Positions 36,191 through 50,454 are shown, counted from the first letter of the stretch. The stretch is DNA of 64,000 nucleotides from Chionis minor (GCA_013398295.1 VZSF01007823.1:1753363-1817362), one strand, 5' to 3'. Notes: generated by a model from the letters alone, not told the origin. Numbers and translations: made by a program.

Positions 36191-37052
36191 AGGACTTTTG
36201 CTAAATAAAATGTAAACCCGTGTTTTCGGAGGAGCTGGTCGTGGGGACTTTATGGAAGCTTTAAAATAATCCAGCGGAAAGCTTCATCTCTTTAATCTAT
36301 CTGGCCTTTGCTAAAGATTTTAGGAGGAGGTAAGCGTAGCCTGCCATGTTAAATCTGGCAGCAGATTTACACAGCAGCTTGGTGCTTTCAGAGTGCTGGA
36401 GACCACTTGAAAACTCTGGGCGATAACTGGTGTTGCTGGTTCCCCGTCACCGGTGAAGACACCGATGCAGAGATTTTTCAGGCAGAAAATCAGTAGCCAA
36501 ACTGCAATTATAATCTGAGATTTTTCTGGTTTGTGGTGCTGTTCTTAATCCAAACTGGGGAGCTGCTGGCATCCCAGCTCTTCCTGAGAATTTTTTAATG
36601 TGGGCTTGTCCTGAAAGTCTGGAGGTGGTCGCCGTGCCACGTGTGAGGGTGTAGGGAGCCGCAGTCCGTGGGGATTTGCAGCCTGCTGGCTGGGGCTGAG
36701 GAACAGCTTTCATATTTTCAGGTGTTGCTGAATTAGTTTTCAACACCCATACTTTCCCCGTGGTAGTAAATTGCTTTTCCCACCCTGCCCAAGAAACTAA
36801 ACCTGACCATTGAAAGCTCCAGTTATCGTTAGCAGGTTTTGTGGGTGCTTTTTAAATTTAGCTGCTATTTTTTGAGTACTGAATTATTTATTTACAGGTC
36901 TAACATCAGGCCACCAGGCAGGAATACCCGCAACATGGTGGTTTATATAGTTGAATAGGTGGTTAGGCATTTTTAATTTCAAGTCTTTAAAGCTGTGAAC
37001 TGCAGTGTAACTTGATGGGGAGGTTTCATTTTCTATGGGATATTCTTAATTT

Positions 37053-37069
37053 AAAAAAAAAAAAAAAAA
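37053..37069 (+). repeat. A17 tract
   Basis: Seventeen A in a row; no retroelement body recognised beside it. Confidence 0.9.
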
Positions 37070-40000
37070 GCCCAACAAGCAACCCACAAAACAGTCTTCC
37101 AATATCTGGTAACGCAAACAGTCTGCAGCTCTTTTCAGCAAGGAAGGAGAGTCAATATGAGTAAAATTGTTGTTTTTCATACATACATTGTTTGGAGGGG
37201 GTGATTTAAAACAGGGCGGTGGGAGGATGCATGTGGAGTCCACGGGAGGCAGCTGCAGAGCGTGGTGGCAGCAGGAGAGGAGCAGAGACAGGATTTGGTT
37301 GGGCCAGCAGCAAGGGCTCCTTGCGCCTTCGTGCAGGAGCTTTTCGGAACCGCTTGTTGCGTAAGCTGCAAACCACCGTGCTGAACTGCCTCTGGGATTT
37401 CGGCTCGTTTCTCCGGCCAACCCTTCCCATTCCAACATTCAGAGTGGGTCCCCCTGTGAGCTGGCTCCGGTGCTCGGTGGAGGGGTATTGACTGCTTGAA
37501 AATTCACGCCAGCGTTTCTGCAGCTGAGAGCGTCTGAAGGATTTGATGGCTGACGTGTGCACGCACGTACGTGAGAAAGACCTCCTTTTGCCGCGGGGAG
37601 TTGGGCACTGGAATAGCTTTGGGCCTTAAGTATCTGCACTTTTCTTTTTACTAGTTTTTTTGTAATATGTTCCTTAGCTGCTCATGGTTGAGTTAATGTT
37701 ATTTTTTTCTCTTTAGCCTTAGGGAGGTTCAAAAGTGACCTCCCTCCGCTTGTGTATCAGTCCTGGCCATATGCATGCTGTGCCACCAGCAACCTGTGGG
37801 TATGTGTGTGTATGTGTGAAGAATTTGTTGGTGCTTCAGTTACACAAATGTCACTGAACTGGCTTTTCATTTCTAGATTTTCCCCCAGACAAACAATTTT
37901 CTTTCACAAGATCAAGATGTTTATTCTCTGCCTCCTTTTAGACAGTATTTTTGACGTGTTGGTTTAAAATCCAGTAACATTATACACATTTTTGCTTGCA
38001 AGGTGTGATTTTTTTTGAGACTTCTAGCTATTCATTTTTCCACAAACCTACTATACAGTGTTCTGCCACATTAGGTTTCCCTAATAATCCATGGGAGGAT
38101 GTGATCAAGATCTATTACTGCCTCTCGATGTGGACGTCACTGAATTCTGTGAAGGAGCTGTAGTGGCAATTCCCTTTGCTGTTTGCAGGCCTTTAAATCT
38201 GTATTTGGAAAGCCTCGCTGTACTAACCAGGTTTCAGAACTGTAAGGAATCAAAGGACATCTTGTGTCTTTTAGAAAATGTGGATTTATTTTTTTTTGTC
38301 ATCTTTAGATCCTTTTATTGCCATTTTCAGAGCAAAATAAGAAGCCTTCAGTCATTTTGTATTCTGCTGAATCTGACACTTGCAAATGTAAATGTGTCTA
38401 TCAGAATGCTATTAATTGAGAATAATAAATGTCCCTTTATATGCAAAGTCTTTATATAGAGGTGGCTCCTGCTGCGATTCCTGAAGGCATTTTTCCTTCA
38501 AAGCACAAATATATCAGCACTTAAAGCAGCATTTGATATCCTCTTGCCAATCCCGTGGCCTGTGCTCTGCATTGCTGCAGCTTATTTTTCTTCTCTCAAC
38601 ACTTTCCGAGGTGTGCCGTATCCAGACGGGGACCTTTTCTGCAGAAGTGCCCGTGAATGGATGGAACTGAAAAATAGCCAGTGGCAGTTTTACAGAAAGA
38701 CCCAGAATTCGGAACTGCCATGTCCTTTGGAAAACAGTGGGAGAGGGAAAGGGATGGACGCAGCTACTTAATGCATGCAGTCAGTGGGAACCGAGTTGGT
38801 ACCCATTTACCCCAGTGGAGCCGATGAGGACAAATTGTTCTCTGCCACCCTGTGCTGTGTAAGAACAACTTTTGCGTGAAGTCTGTTCGTGCAGTTTTGG
38901 GCTCGCGTAAAAGTGTTAAAGCATTTTGAATGATACAAACTCAATCTGCAAGCTACTTAAATACGTGGCCTTGGAGAACGAGGTCTGTAGGTTTTTAAGT
39001 AGAGCTCTGTTGTAATTTCAGACTTTCTTAATAACCGTGGCGCATAGTGGCCTGGTAAGATTTCATGCCTCCCTTTTAAGCTTCATTTTTTCTTCTTCCT
39101 TGTTAAAAAATCCTTGCAGCTGGGCAAGAAATCACCCAGGTTGGCCCTTCCACTTGTAAGACTTTTAAGATGTTGGCAGGGGAACAGTGGCTCTTGTGTG
39201 ACATGGCAGGAACTTGTCCTGGGTGTGCGAGAGTGATTCTGGACTGCGGAAGCGCCAGGGGAAATTGCCACTTAGCAGTTTAGGATGAAACTGAGGTAAA
39301 CCCTGTTCAAGACAAGTAAAAGTGAGCAGTGATTTTAATATATTTAGGCCATGTAAGAGGTAGGGGCACAGGATTGCTCCGATTTGATCGTGTGGAATGG
39401 GAAGAAGTGGTCCTTGCTTTAACTCTTCACTGCCCTCAGAAGAAGGTAGTATGCAGGTACTCATGCTGATTCACACCTTAACAGGGTGATATATCTTACA
39501 GTGCCTTGGTTCAAGTAGAGCCACCAAATGGAGCTGTGATGAGGCCATCCATGAACTGCCTATCACAGCCGGATTTGTTCTCTGGTGTTTATAATGCAGA
39601 GCATCTGTCTTAAATGTTAGCTTCCAAAATATTTCTCTGCATGCTGATAACGTGACGCTAACTGTGGGATGCAGCTTTACCATTTTCTATGCTCTATAAC
39701 AAAAATACGAGCTCAGGGATATACTAGTATGGTAATACATTAACATAAAGTACACCTTTTTCCTGCAAAAATAGGCATTCCTCCCACCACCACTGAAGAG
39801 CAGAGAGGATATTGTCTGTGGAGGTTTGCACGTTGTACTGCAGGTGTATTTTGACACTAGAAACTGAAGAAATGGGAAACTAGATATGTCTGGGGACTAA
39901 CTACTAATCTAAGTGTCAGGTTTGATACTGGCAGACTCTGTGGAACCAGTAGCTCAAATCTCTGGAGGGCTGGCAGAGCCCTTGACCTTCGTAGCAGGAG

Positions 40001-40589
40001 ATGAACTGTTGTTATTGCAGAGGGTTGATCTTGGAGAGAGGGATGGGCAAATCTTAAACATGGAAGTGGTGCCTGTTTTGCACGGGTACAGGATGCCCCA
40101 GAGCACTAATGCAGAGGAGGGGATTCCCCTGATTTTCTTGGCCGTTTAAACAGTGCTGTCTGGATGGTGTCTGTTGGCTTCACTTCACTCTGGAGATGGC
40201 CATGTTTCACCTCTCCGGTTGTCTGTGGTTGCAACATGGAGGTCTATAGGCAAAAGACGTGCAGTGTCAGCACTGGAAGGGTATTTATAAAACCAAATTT
40301 TCTGATTGCTTACGCTGTAGGAATAGTTTGCGGCGGAGCTCATTAAAAAAATTTTAAAAAATTAATATTTTGGAGGTACCCGATTCATATCGTTGGTGCT
40401 ATCATATAAGAGTGACAAGTTTTTGCTTCCCAGAGGTCAGCATGACAATTGTGAAATTGCAGGCTGTAGGCCTTTGAACACAAAATAAGCATCCATCACT
40501 TGGAAGTTGATCGGCTGTCCTATTGACAGACAAGGGAGAGCCTAGCAAGTCCAGTGTCAACCCAGCACTGTCTTAGTGGTGGTATATAC

Positions 40590-40740
40590 AGGGAGAGGCT
40601 GAGGGAATTGGGTTTCCCAGTCTGGAGCGGAGGAGGCGATGGGGAGATTTCACCGCTGCGAGGTTCAGAGATGACTGAGCCAAACTCTTCTCAAAGGGGA
40701 GCAGAGGCTCTCACCTGGGAGAGGCATTCGTGACAGGCAC
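40590..40740 (+). mobile_element. Diverged CR1 LINE fragment
   Basis: The + strand reads GAGAGGCTGAGGGAATTGGG, then CAGTCTGGAGCGGAGGAGGC, a hallmark of the 3' coding end of avian CR1. The frame gives ERLRELGFPSLERRR, close to the CR1 reverse-transcriptase C-terminal region. After this it decays, although GCCAAACTCTTCTCA and a distant match to the next CR1 segment remain. It has stops and no 3' tail, so it is an old internal fragment. Confidence 0.65.
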
Positions 40741-42219
40741 TTCCACGGGAAAATAACCCCTGCTGCAGGCAGCTGCGGGCAAGGGGAGGCGGGGGCTCGG
40801 TGGCATGGGCAGTGGATGATGCAGCAATGGTCCCACTACAACACTGGGAGGAGAAACTGACCGTCAGCTTCCCGGGCTTTCAGCATAGATGTGCCACTCG
40901 TGTTGCCTGATGGGCCTGTTTGGGGATGGGACCAGATTTGAGCTGCGGTAGGTTTGGGAATGAAGTGAAAATAAGGCTGAACTGGCATAAAAAGTGAGAA
41001 GTCTCTGGAGAAGTCTTCTGCTGTTTAAAGCAGGTTGGCAATTGCACACCCAGCAGTTGCTGTGAAATTGCTGCTACAGATAACCAAAGATGGGATAGAT
41101 TTTTTTATTTGAACTTTGGGGTGCCTTTAATGCAGATACCTATTCTTTTTCACCCAATTCCTGTTTGTAAGCACTTCAGTTAAGGAATCAAGTGGATCTT
41201 GGCTTTTGCAAATACTCATTCGCGTGCTTCCATTAGGTGCTGGATCAGGAGCAGCCATTGGTTTTCCTTATCAGATTTTTGGCTCACCGTGAATTAGGAA
41301 TAGGTACACAAGTAGTATATAAAGATGAAGCAAAATAAATTAAGATTTGGATGTGCACAATACCACTTCAAAAACTGCTGGCTCTCAAAAAAATTAAAAA
41401 AGACCTTCTAGCACTTGAACTAACAAATTACTCATCTTGCGCTTTGCTGTGGCAGATCATGGCTTGCTTTAAAGTAACAGTCTTTTTTCCTGCGCTTAGA
41501 TAATTTAGACACTCCTCTGAAAAGAGGTATCCCACGGAGTGCAGTAGAGTTGAGGTAGATTTGAGAAAAGGATTACATTTTGCATGTGGAAGCGATGAAT
41601 GTAGGCTGTAGATAAACAACGTGGGTTTAGAGCAATCATTGCTGCTGCAGCTTGATTATTTTTCTCAGGGACAGGCGCTGGCTCTCTCCTTCCTTTGAAG
41701 AACTATTGTACTTGCGTCTGCGCCATATTTCACGCGGCGTTCGTGATGCCTCCTGTTCTGCCTCCCTTCCTCACCCAAAAGTAGGATGCTGCGATCCTGT
41801 CACTTCTGAGCCTTCAGCAGTGCCACAGGCTGCTACAGCAGGTTGGGACAGGGGCACCCTATGGCCTGTGCAAATACCCACATCATGTACTTCATGCGTG
41901 TAACAGCGTCTGTTCCAGAGCTTTCAACCTGAGGGTTGCAGAGAGGCTGACGTGGTCTCGGGAGCAGTCAGAGCTAGGAATAACGTAGAGTTCAGGAGCC
42001 CTTTAGGTTCATAAAGAAATGTTTCCTCGCTGAAAGGTGTCCGGAGAGCGAGCTGGGATTGTTCCCCGACCTGTGCAGCAGCGAAGAGGAGGAGATGGCA
42101 GGGCTGGAGATGCGCGCTGGGAAACCAAAGCTTTCTCCTTGTGTCCCAGCTAGACATCCGACCATATTTCTCCAGTACCGCATTCGCTTTATGAAAAGGC
42201 GAGGCAGGGAAAGAAGGAA

Positions 42220-42340
42220 TCTAATACAATTTGGAAGTATTAAGGTGGACTTTGCAGCAGCCCTGCCCTTAATGACTTTTATTCTCACAAACCGGGTTTC
42301 CGGATATTTATAGTCCGTGAACTTTTTCTTGAAATATCAA
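42220..42340. promoter_or_regulatory. Candidate conserved non-coding element
   Basis: Unique sequence with CTAATACAATTTGG, CCCTTAATGACTTTTATTC and GATATTTATAG motifs. Short and supported only by texture. Confidence 0.25.
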
Positions 42341-42469
42341 AATATTTGTAGCTATTTTCTTTGGAGGGGGAATAAATTACCTGGTGTCATTTGACACTGG
42401 TGGATATGTTTCTTTGATAAAGAGCAAATTTTCTTTAGATTCAGTTTCTTGAACTCGTAGGAAAATTGC

Positions 42470-42790
42470 GCAGCGTTGAAACGCTAGGAATTAATCTAAA
42501 TAGCCAATGTGAGGTGACAATGCTCCCTCTGCTCTAATTGGCGTGGCCCGCTGAAAGCCAGCTCTGGGGCTGCCTCCCTTGCTAACTGCCCAGCCTCGTG
42601 GCAGATTGACATAATTCCCCCGTCCCTGGGGAACCATAATAGAGCACTCCCTGAAGTGCTCAAAATCCTGAAGGGAAATTAGGGTCCCTTTTTTTTTTAA
42701 TGGGGTTTCTGGAGTGCTTATGTTAATCCAAAGGACTGTGGGCTATTAAATAGAGGGGTTTTTAAAGGTTTTTCTAATTGCCACACTTCC
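42470..42790. promoter_or_regulatory. Candidate conserved non-coding element
   Basis: Unique sequence with GGAATTAATCTAAATAGCC, CTCTAATTGGCG (a CCAAT box on the minus strand), AGATTGACATAATTCC and TATGTTAATCC. Non-coding, with moderate GC in the centre. Texture suggests an enhancer or an unknown promoter. Confidence 0.35.
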
Positions 42791-45700
42791 TCCCTCTCCC
42801 CCCCTTTTAAGTGGCTTTGGACAGTTGCAGAACTTTGATTTTAAATTTGTCTAATCTCTTGAGATATCTAGGTAGGGAAAACTATTGTAACTGAAAATGG
42901 CTCTGATTTTTTTTTTTTCCTCCTTTCTTCCATTTTAATAGATATGTTTAGTCTACTTTAAAAGCTTTCTGGAGAACCTTTTATAAATGGCTAATTTAAG
43001 CTTGTCAGGTTTTAATTATAATCTCTCTATACACAAGTTAAGACACTTAATGCTAGTGAAAAGTTCTGAATACAAAGCAAACCTGTGTCAAGTTGCGGAG
43101 CACTCTTACCCGTCTTAATTGCTTCTGGTCTGAACTTTAACCTTAACTCTCCCATCTGTCTTACACATTCCCTTCTCAGCACAACCTCTTTCTTCAGAGC
43201 GCTGAGGATCTGTCTTAATTCTGCCGGATTTTTAGTCTGGCAAAAAAACTGCCATCGGACTGTGGATGTTTAGCTCCTTCTTTATCCCACCGCAGGACCA
43301 TGCACGGTCCCGGAGCGCAGCCCTGCTGCTGCTGTGGGTAGCCCGGAGCGTGCCCTTACCCCTGCTAGAAGAGATGGGCTACCTCAGCTGGAGGAGAAGT
43401 GCCTTGGATCCCAAATTGTCACCCCACCTTCTGGTCTCAGTTCAAATCTCTTCCCAACAGCATGACTAGTGCTTTTCGTTTGCAGTTTTACAGATGTTTC
43501 CTTAGGTAGTTTACTCCTCTTCAGGACTGCCGTCTGCCTAATTTTCTAGCTACATCCCAGCCTTTCTGCCAAAGGTTAGTTACATCTTTTTCTTAGATAA
43601 GGAGTTTCATTCAAGCTTAGAAAATTAGCCTTGAAAATAGTCAGTCAGTGCCGATTCCTTCTGGAGAGTGCATTTAAAAGTTTGAATCCAAAATTGATTT
43701 GGAAGTACTCTAATCTAAAATAACCCTGATGTTAGCATTGTTGTCTGCAACTCCTGCTAGCCCTGGCGTTCCAGTTCAGTGCATTGGCACACAGTTCCCT
43801 GATGCTGTGAAATTGAGACTCATCTGGAGATACAGACTTTTCTAAAAAGCATTGCAGGGCACTTAAGACTCCTTATTTCATTAGTTCAGTGAAGGAGTTC
43901 TTTTCAGTACTCAGGAATCTCATGATGAGGTGGATGAAAACTGAGCAAATCAAGCGGTAGAGACTCCCGTGGAAATGGAGCGGAGGAAAAGCTGCTCAGT
44001 AAGTTTTTTGGCCCGGAAGTGTAGCATTTTTGGAGCTGAAGGTTAGTGGTTTAGAATTTCTTTTTAGTCTGAGGTTTCAGGCAAAGCATTAGTAGATACG
44101 TATCCGGGCCAGACTTCAGGAGGTATATTTCAGGAGGCTTTCCATTCTGCACACTGGCCTAAGACATGATTATTTTTTTTTCATTGTTTTTAACCAAGTG
44201 TAACCATCGGCATCTTCACGTATGTTGGTGAGAATTAAATGGAGCATAAATAACTGAATTGAAGAGCAGATTTCCACTTTAAGGGGATCAGTTGCTGCAC
44301 GAAGCAGTGCTAATGATCCAGAGGAGCGGAATGCATTGAGGAAAAGAGTGAAGTGTGAGCAACATCCAGAGTGCAGGCAGCAGGTCATAAATTCTTGTAG
44401 TGGTGGTGGTCTGAAATTCAAGGAATAGGATTAAAGAGCTACTGTAGGTTAATGAAAACAGCTCCCTTAGGATCAGCTTGAATTCAACTCAGTGGTCAAC
44501 CATAAGGAGAGGAATGTCTTGTGCAATTCCAGCTTCTCATCCATATTCTGAATACTGTGATGCTCCGGAATGCTTAATAGAGTAGAATATGCTCTGTTAC
44601 GGTATATTTCATATGACTTCTAAGATGCTTTAATGCAAACTAAATGTCATGCTAACTTGCCCCAAACCCTTAGTGCTCACTTTATTCTGAAATATATGGG
44701 GAATTGCAGCAGAGTTTTCAAAGTCTTTCTGGGGTGTTTCACAAAAAAAAAAGAAACAAAAGGGAGAAAAAAAAAAAAGTCTTGCAATTTTACTTGAGTC
44801 TTTCCTGTTGTCCAGGGTAATAGTTCTCAAATCCTGTCTCTATACGTCACCTCAAAGGAACTCATTATAGAATGAGTATACAACAGCTAATGCCAAGAAA
44901 CCACTTTTAATTCTTATCAGCATAATTTCTTCTAAAGAAGGGTAGCATTAATGGCCAGCTGTGGCTTGTGAGCCCTGACTTAATCAGTTGTGAATAACAA
45001 AATTTAGTTGGAGGCATATAGTTACTAGCCAACTGCAGCTGTAACAAATGTTTAATGAACGCTGTTGCGCTGGGGTCTGCATACCTTTCCCTGTGAATGA
45101 AAAGGGAAATGGCCAAGAGCAGGACTTTCTGTCCTAATTGTAGAAGTGAAATGGGGTAGAGTAAAATCTGTCTGTGGAAGCAAACTGTGGCTAAGTAAGG
45201 CTTAAGCCAGACCTCAGCAAGCAGAAGAACTGAAGCAATGAAAGTATTTAGCCTCTGCTTTCTCTGTCTTCTCTATTGTGGCATTAAGAGAACAACTTCA
45301 GTTGGTATTATTTGCAAGGTGCAGCAAGTTCCTTCTGATAAACATCACCCTACCCTTTTTCTTGTCTTGAAATATTAAACTGCCTTTGCCCAGGCAGTTG
45401 AGTGAGAAGGGTGCTGTGCTTTCTGAGGTCAGTGGTGGGATGGGAAGAATTGTTCCAATTTTTGGTGGGCTACACTTTGTGTAAACATCTAGGGTCTTTG
45501 CTAAACTGCATCCAAGGTCAGGATATCCAGGGACCTCCTGAAGCCTGAGCATCTGCATTACCAAAGCCATGGGTTTTTGTCTGGTCATCCTCAGATAGGA
45601 GCTGTAACTCGGCAAAATGCACTCTTGTCCTCTTTCTGGCTTCTGCTAGAAAGGGCAAGCCAGTGCTGGCTTACCATCCTGCTCAGACCCTCCTCTGCCT

Positions 45701-46289
45701 CCCAACCACCTCCAGATGGGCAGAGGAGTTTGGAAGGGACCAAAACAAAACCCTTAAGAGATGCTGGTACAACTTTCAAGATAATTTCAGGCCCCTGAAG
45801 TTTGGCTGGGCATTGCTGTGTTGACCGCGGGTGTGGTCCAGATAAATCCAGGTAAATTGCACTAGATGTGAACCATTTTTGGCACCTCCTGTGAGACTTG
45901 TTGTCGTACAGATGAAGCTTACCAAAGCAACTCCACAAATTCCATGGCTCTCCTATGTTGCCAGCCTTTCAGGAGGCTGTATAGTGTCATTCAAAACTTC
46001 AGGGCTTGCAAAAGGTGTTTAGGGTGTTGTTTATATCCAAGATGATACAAATTTCGCTTCCTAAGTCAGTAATTATTTATTGGTTACTTGGGCAGTGATC
46101 AAAAATGCAAAACTGAGATTGAGAATCTCCACAGCCAGGGACTTAACACAGAACCTTGGAATTGTGACCGCCTCGGCCCCTGTCTTATACAACAGGAAAA
46201 ACATACCACTTTGAAATACTGGGGCTGGGGGGAGACAGGATGCTCTCTTAACCTTGATTTTTCTTCACTGCTTTCATGAGACAAAATTC

Positions 46290-46570
46290 TAGTCTGCTTT
46301 ATTTTTTAAGTCAGCAAACTGATTATATATTGTAAAAGATCAGTGTTTTCATGGGTGAGTAGTAATTACTGAGTAATGGCTTAAAACATTTCCTGAAGGA
46401 ACATAAAGCTGTTTTTAAAAGTCAAGAGTACATTAAAAGGATTACCATGTAGATTTGATTTTTAGATAACACTAAAATGGATCCCAAATGGACTTATGAA
46501 AAGGGATGCTATCTCTTTAATGGAAAGTGCATGGTCTGACAGCTCAGCATGCAAATGGTCCAGCAAAGGA
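46290..46570. promoter_or_regulatory. Candidate conserved element with POU octamer
   Basis: AT-rich unique sequence with GTAGTAATTACTGAG near 46360, TTTAGATAACACT (a GATA core) near 46462 and a perfect octamer ATGCAAAT at 46549-46556. A further octamer lies at 46861-46868, just outside. Confidence 0.35.
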
Positions 46571-47386
46571 CTGTGTGTTGTGTTTTTTCCTTTGAACAAG
46601 AAGAGAAGGAAATAGCTCTCCTTGCCCTTCTCCCTTCAACTTTTAATAGCAGATGGGTTGGTCTGGCTTTGCTAGGAAAGGGAGAAGAGGCTAGCTTTTG
46701 GGGATAACTGCGTCTTTTTGAATGATGAGGGAGGTGTATTTCACAGCTTCTAGAAGGTCAGCAGCAATGGTATCTCTTGCATACATTGCACCAAGTGGAG
46801 GAACTCTCTCTGCATTCTTTGTAGGTAAATTTCTATTTGTCTCTTGGAAATGAAGAAAATATGCAAATAAATTGCAGTCCTTGTATATTTATTGTACTAG
46901 TTTTGTGAGGGCATGAGCATCAATGTTTGGCTTTGCAGTAAGTTTGGACAGGGGCAGGAGGGACTGTTATTTTCATACTCCAATAACTTGCGGTCACTAT
47001 AGCGTTTGCTATTTCAGAGTTGCCAGCACAACTTTCTGGTGATTGATGGGGTAAAACATGCTTTTGGCCTGAGTAGGATTTCTTCTAGAAACATTGAAAA
47101 GAGTATATTCATATTTCATTAAACACAGAGCAGCAGGATTCCAAATTCTTTTGTGGTATTGCACAAATTATTAGAGGCTCCAAAAGTCTTGAGAAATTTC
47201 TATAAGCCTGTGAAAGCTTTAGATTGGATAGTCATCATTGCCTGCATTAAGGCCTGTGACAGATTGCTTCATCAGTGTACACAGAGCAGAACATCAAATG
47301 GCCATGTCGCAGTGGGCACTGAAATTCTATTAAGGTTGCCGAAAGCTTAGGTTGACATTGTATATGTCTGCAAAGAGGCAGAAGAA

Positions 47387-47409
47387 ATGATGATGATGAT
47401 GATGATGAT
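47387..47409 (+). repeat. (ATG)n microsatellite
   Basis: Seven to eight ATG trinucleotide units, then ATC. Confidence 0.95.
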
Positions 47410-48495
47410 CGTGCAATGATATAGTTCTGTTCTCCTTAAAATATTCACATACATAGCGCACCAAATCTGTCAGGGTGATGTTAATGTTTCCCTGCTAAAC
47501 CTGAGCTCTGCTGCATCGTATGTCTTTGCGCATGTCTTAAAACCTCAGTAGTGACACATTAAACAGTGCATTTTAACTGGAAGATGAGAATTGTGTAGTA
47601 ATACATGTGCACCTGGAAATAATTGATTCGAGTTTTTACTTCTCTAACACTCTTTGGGGTTTTTAACTTGATGTAGGGTTTTTCAATTGGATTTTCTTTC
47701 CTTTTTGGAAGGGGGAGGGACAAAAACCTCTCCGTATCTAACCTTAGGACATAGCTTATTCCTAAATCAGCCGAAAAGGGAGGGATGAGTTCTTACGCTT
47801 GTGGTCATTTGACTCGGAGACTCTTCTTCCATTGGTTTGCTTTAACGTCCCAATCTCCCTACAGAAAACTTTGGAGCCTAGTGTCTTTTCAGTGGTCACC
47901 TGCAAATCAGTGTAATATTGAGGAATATGGGAAGAATTTCAAGCTAGCTATCCCTCATAATAATTTTCTGTGATGTTCCTGTACTGCTGGAAAGTTGGTT
48001 TGAGGGTAGTCTCTCCATTGCCAGAGTATTTTCTACTACGGACACTGAAGGAGGGAACTGACCACCTAAAATCAGGACCTTTGCTAGACTGCAGGACACT
48101 AAATTGTGACTAATCGAGAAAACCCAATCAGAATGTTCTCAGACTAGGTTGAAGGTGAAAGAAATCTGCATGTCTTTTTACTGTTCCCAGGGCTTCAAAC
48201 AGTAAAAATGGATTTTACTGAAACACTACATGTGCTAAGAATAAGCTTTGGACATATGCCAATTATGAAAAATTAAAGCTCAAACAAGCATATTTTATGA
48301 GCACAGGGAAAATGTTGCTTGCTGGAATGATTTATGGAAAACTGTTTTGCAGCAACAATTATTATGGTTTGCATTCAGTCCTGCTGCCATGTGTTCCTTT
48401 ATAGCTACAGGTTGTTCTCTGGTAAGAGCAACTCTGTGATAGAGAGTCTTAAAGCAGGTACTGGAAGCCTCAAAACTTTTGGGGAAAATGAAGAC

Positions 48496-48870
48496 CATAG
48501 AATGGTTTAGGTTGGAAGGGACCTTAACGATCATCTAGTTCCAACCCCACTGCCATAGGCAGGGACACCTCCCACTAGACCAGGTTGCTCAAAGCCTCAT
48601 CCAACCTGACCTTGAACACTTCCAGGGATGGGAATCCACAACTTCCCTGGGCAACCTGTTCCAGTGCCTCACCACCCTCGCAGTGAAAAATTTCTTCCTA
48701 GTATCTGATCTAAATCTTCCCTCTTCCAGTTTGAAGCCATCACCCCTTGTCCTATCTGTACATGCCCTTGTAAAAAGTCCCGCTCCAGCTTTCTTGTAGG
48801 CCCCTTGCAGATACTGGAAGGCTGCTATAAGGTCTCCACAGAGCCTTCTCTTCTGCAGGCTGAACAACAC
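48496..48870 (-). mobile_element. CR1 LINE, 3' truncated copy with pol C-terminus
   Basis: Read on the minus strand this is the 3' end of an avian CR1 element of about 375 bp. The + strand starts with CATAGAATGGTTTAGGTTGG, the reversed tail, followed by AAGGGACCTTAACGATCATC. Further in, the minus-strand frame encodes the end of the CR1 reverse transcriptase, with [33 protein letters not shown] and [15 protein letters not shown] recognisable. The frame shifts after REVVDSHP, so the C-terminus is broken. The 5' end is truncated at about 48870, as is normal for CR1. It lacks a promoter and is inactive. Confidence 0.95.
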
Positions 48871-48900
48871 CCCACCACACACACACACCCCCACCCCCAG
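48869..48900 (+). repeat. CA- and C-rich simple repeat at CR1 5' edge
   Basis: Short (CA)n run with C-rich flanks (ACACACACACACACCCCC), abutting the truncated 5' end of the minus-strand CR1. It may mark the insertion site or have grown afterwards. Confidence 0.85.
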
Positions 48901-50077
48901 AAAAATCTAGATTGTAACCCTGAACCTTGTTTCCTGAATCAGGACCTACCTTGGTACAGATTCAGATGATGAGAACGATTATTTTGGATATCTTGGTCTA
49001 CCTGAGCAAATGGCTTGAAAACAGGGTCTCTGCATGGGGGATTGGAGGCAGGGTTAAACCACTCGTGAAGCTTTGGGTCACTTTTAGGCAGCTGAAGCTA
49101 CCAGGGGACACTAAGACTCTAAAATATGTTTCTGTAAAGCTTGTTCAGAACTGTAGGGCCAAAGAAATTGCTGTGTTATTGGGAGGAAGGACTACAGCAT
49201 AGTTAAAGTAGAAGTACTGCTGCCATGTAGTAGTTTCTCCCGTTAACTGCCCTCTCCAACTACTTTTTTGCCATGCTTGGGAAATTTGTTCAGTAATGAT
49301 TCAGAAGAAAGACTACCACAAATGAATTGCTAAAGCCACTGTAAAAATCACCTGCTATATATTGCAGGATGAAACTGGAAATGAAAAAAGATTGTGGTTA
49401 CTCATTGAATAATTTTGATGAATGGTCTAAGGCTTGTTCATAAGCATTTAGTTGCGAGTACTCAATGTTCCAAATGTAATGTTTTAATTGGATATACAGA
49501 TGACATGATGAGTTTCACCTTGCTGGCCATAAGTCTTCAAATGAAATTCTTGGTGAAGATGCCCAAGACAACGTACTCTCAGTTCAATGGAAGTGCATAG
49601 TTTAACTTGTTTCGCAGGGTGTAATATTCATAGAAGGTGAGTAATACAATACTGGGAACACAAAGTGAGTTTCTTTTTAAGGGAATGAAATTCACTGCAT
49701 CTTTTTGGCAATGACTGTCTGCATTTACTTAAATGGGTGATGCAGGGCTGTAATGCTTTTAAATGATATCAGATCCTCTGATAAAAGACATAAGACTGCA
49801 GCTTATTTATTGTGATGAGACAGGAGTTAATAAGATTACTCTTACCATTCAGTTACTTTTTCATCTTTTGCAGCCAAATGCTGGGGGTTTTGTTAGAGCA
49901 AAAGGAGGTCAGCTCATTTGAAGAGTGTTGATGCTAGAAATAAACATTTTTTCCCTCAAGTGGAACTCTGAAACCTAGGCTGAATTGCCCCACTGCCAAA
50001 ACTCTGGTCTTAGAACCAGAATTGCTTTTAGCACTGGAAGGCTGCATCCCTATAATAATCACTTACATAAATTACAA

Positions 50078-50157
50078 AACAAACAAACAAACAAACAACC
50101 TAAACAAACCAACCAAAACCCAACAAACCAATAAAAATTACCTTAAAAAAAAAAAAC
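50078..50157 (+). repeat. (AAAC)n and A-rich simple repeat
   Basis: Five AAAC units then CAACC-type degenerate repeats and an A12 tract. It reads like the many GGTTTT-type tracts of this window in the opposite orientation. Confidence 0.9.
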
Positions 50158-50454
50158 ATAAGAAGGAAGCGTAACATAAACCTGCAATAGTTGTGGTCTT
50201 TGGCAGAGTGGTTGTTCAGAAATGTATTAACTGGGTCGGAAAGGCACTGCTCAAGCACAAATTGGTGGTGGAGGATAAAACCATAATTCCAGTACTGTGC
50301 TGTGCGTGGTGCTGTACAACTGCATAGGAAGGACTCCTCTGGAGCAGTTGTCACAGACCTTCCAGGGAGTAGATATATTTTTTGTGTGTGTAGTTAACTG
50401 CTTTGTTATTGAGCACGTTTTTATGGTAAAAGTAGCCAAGCTGAGGAAAAGTTG

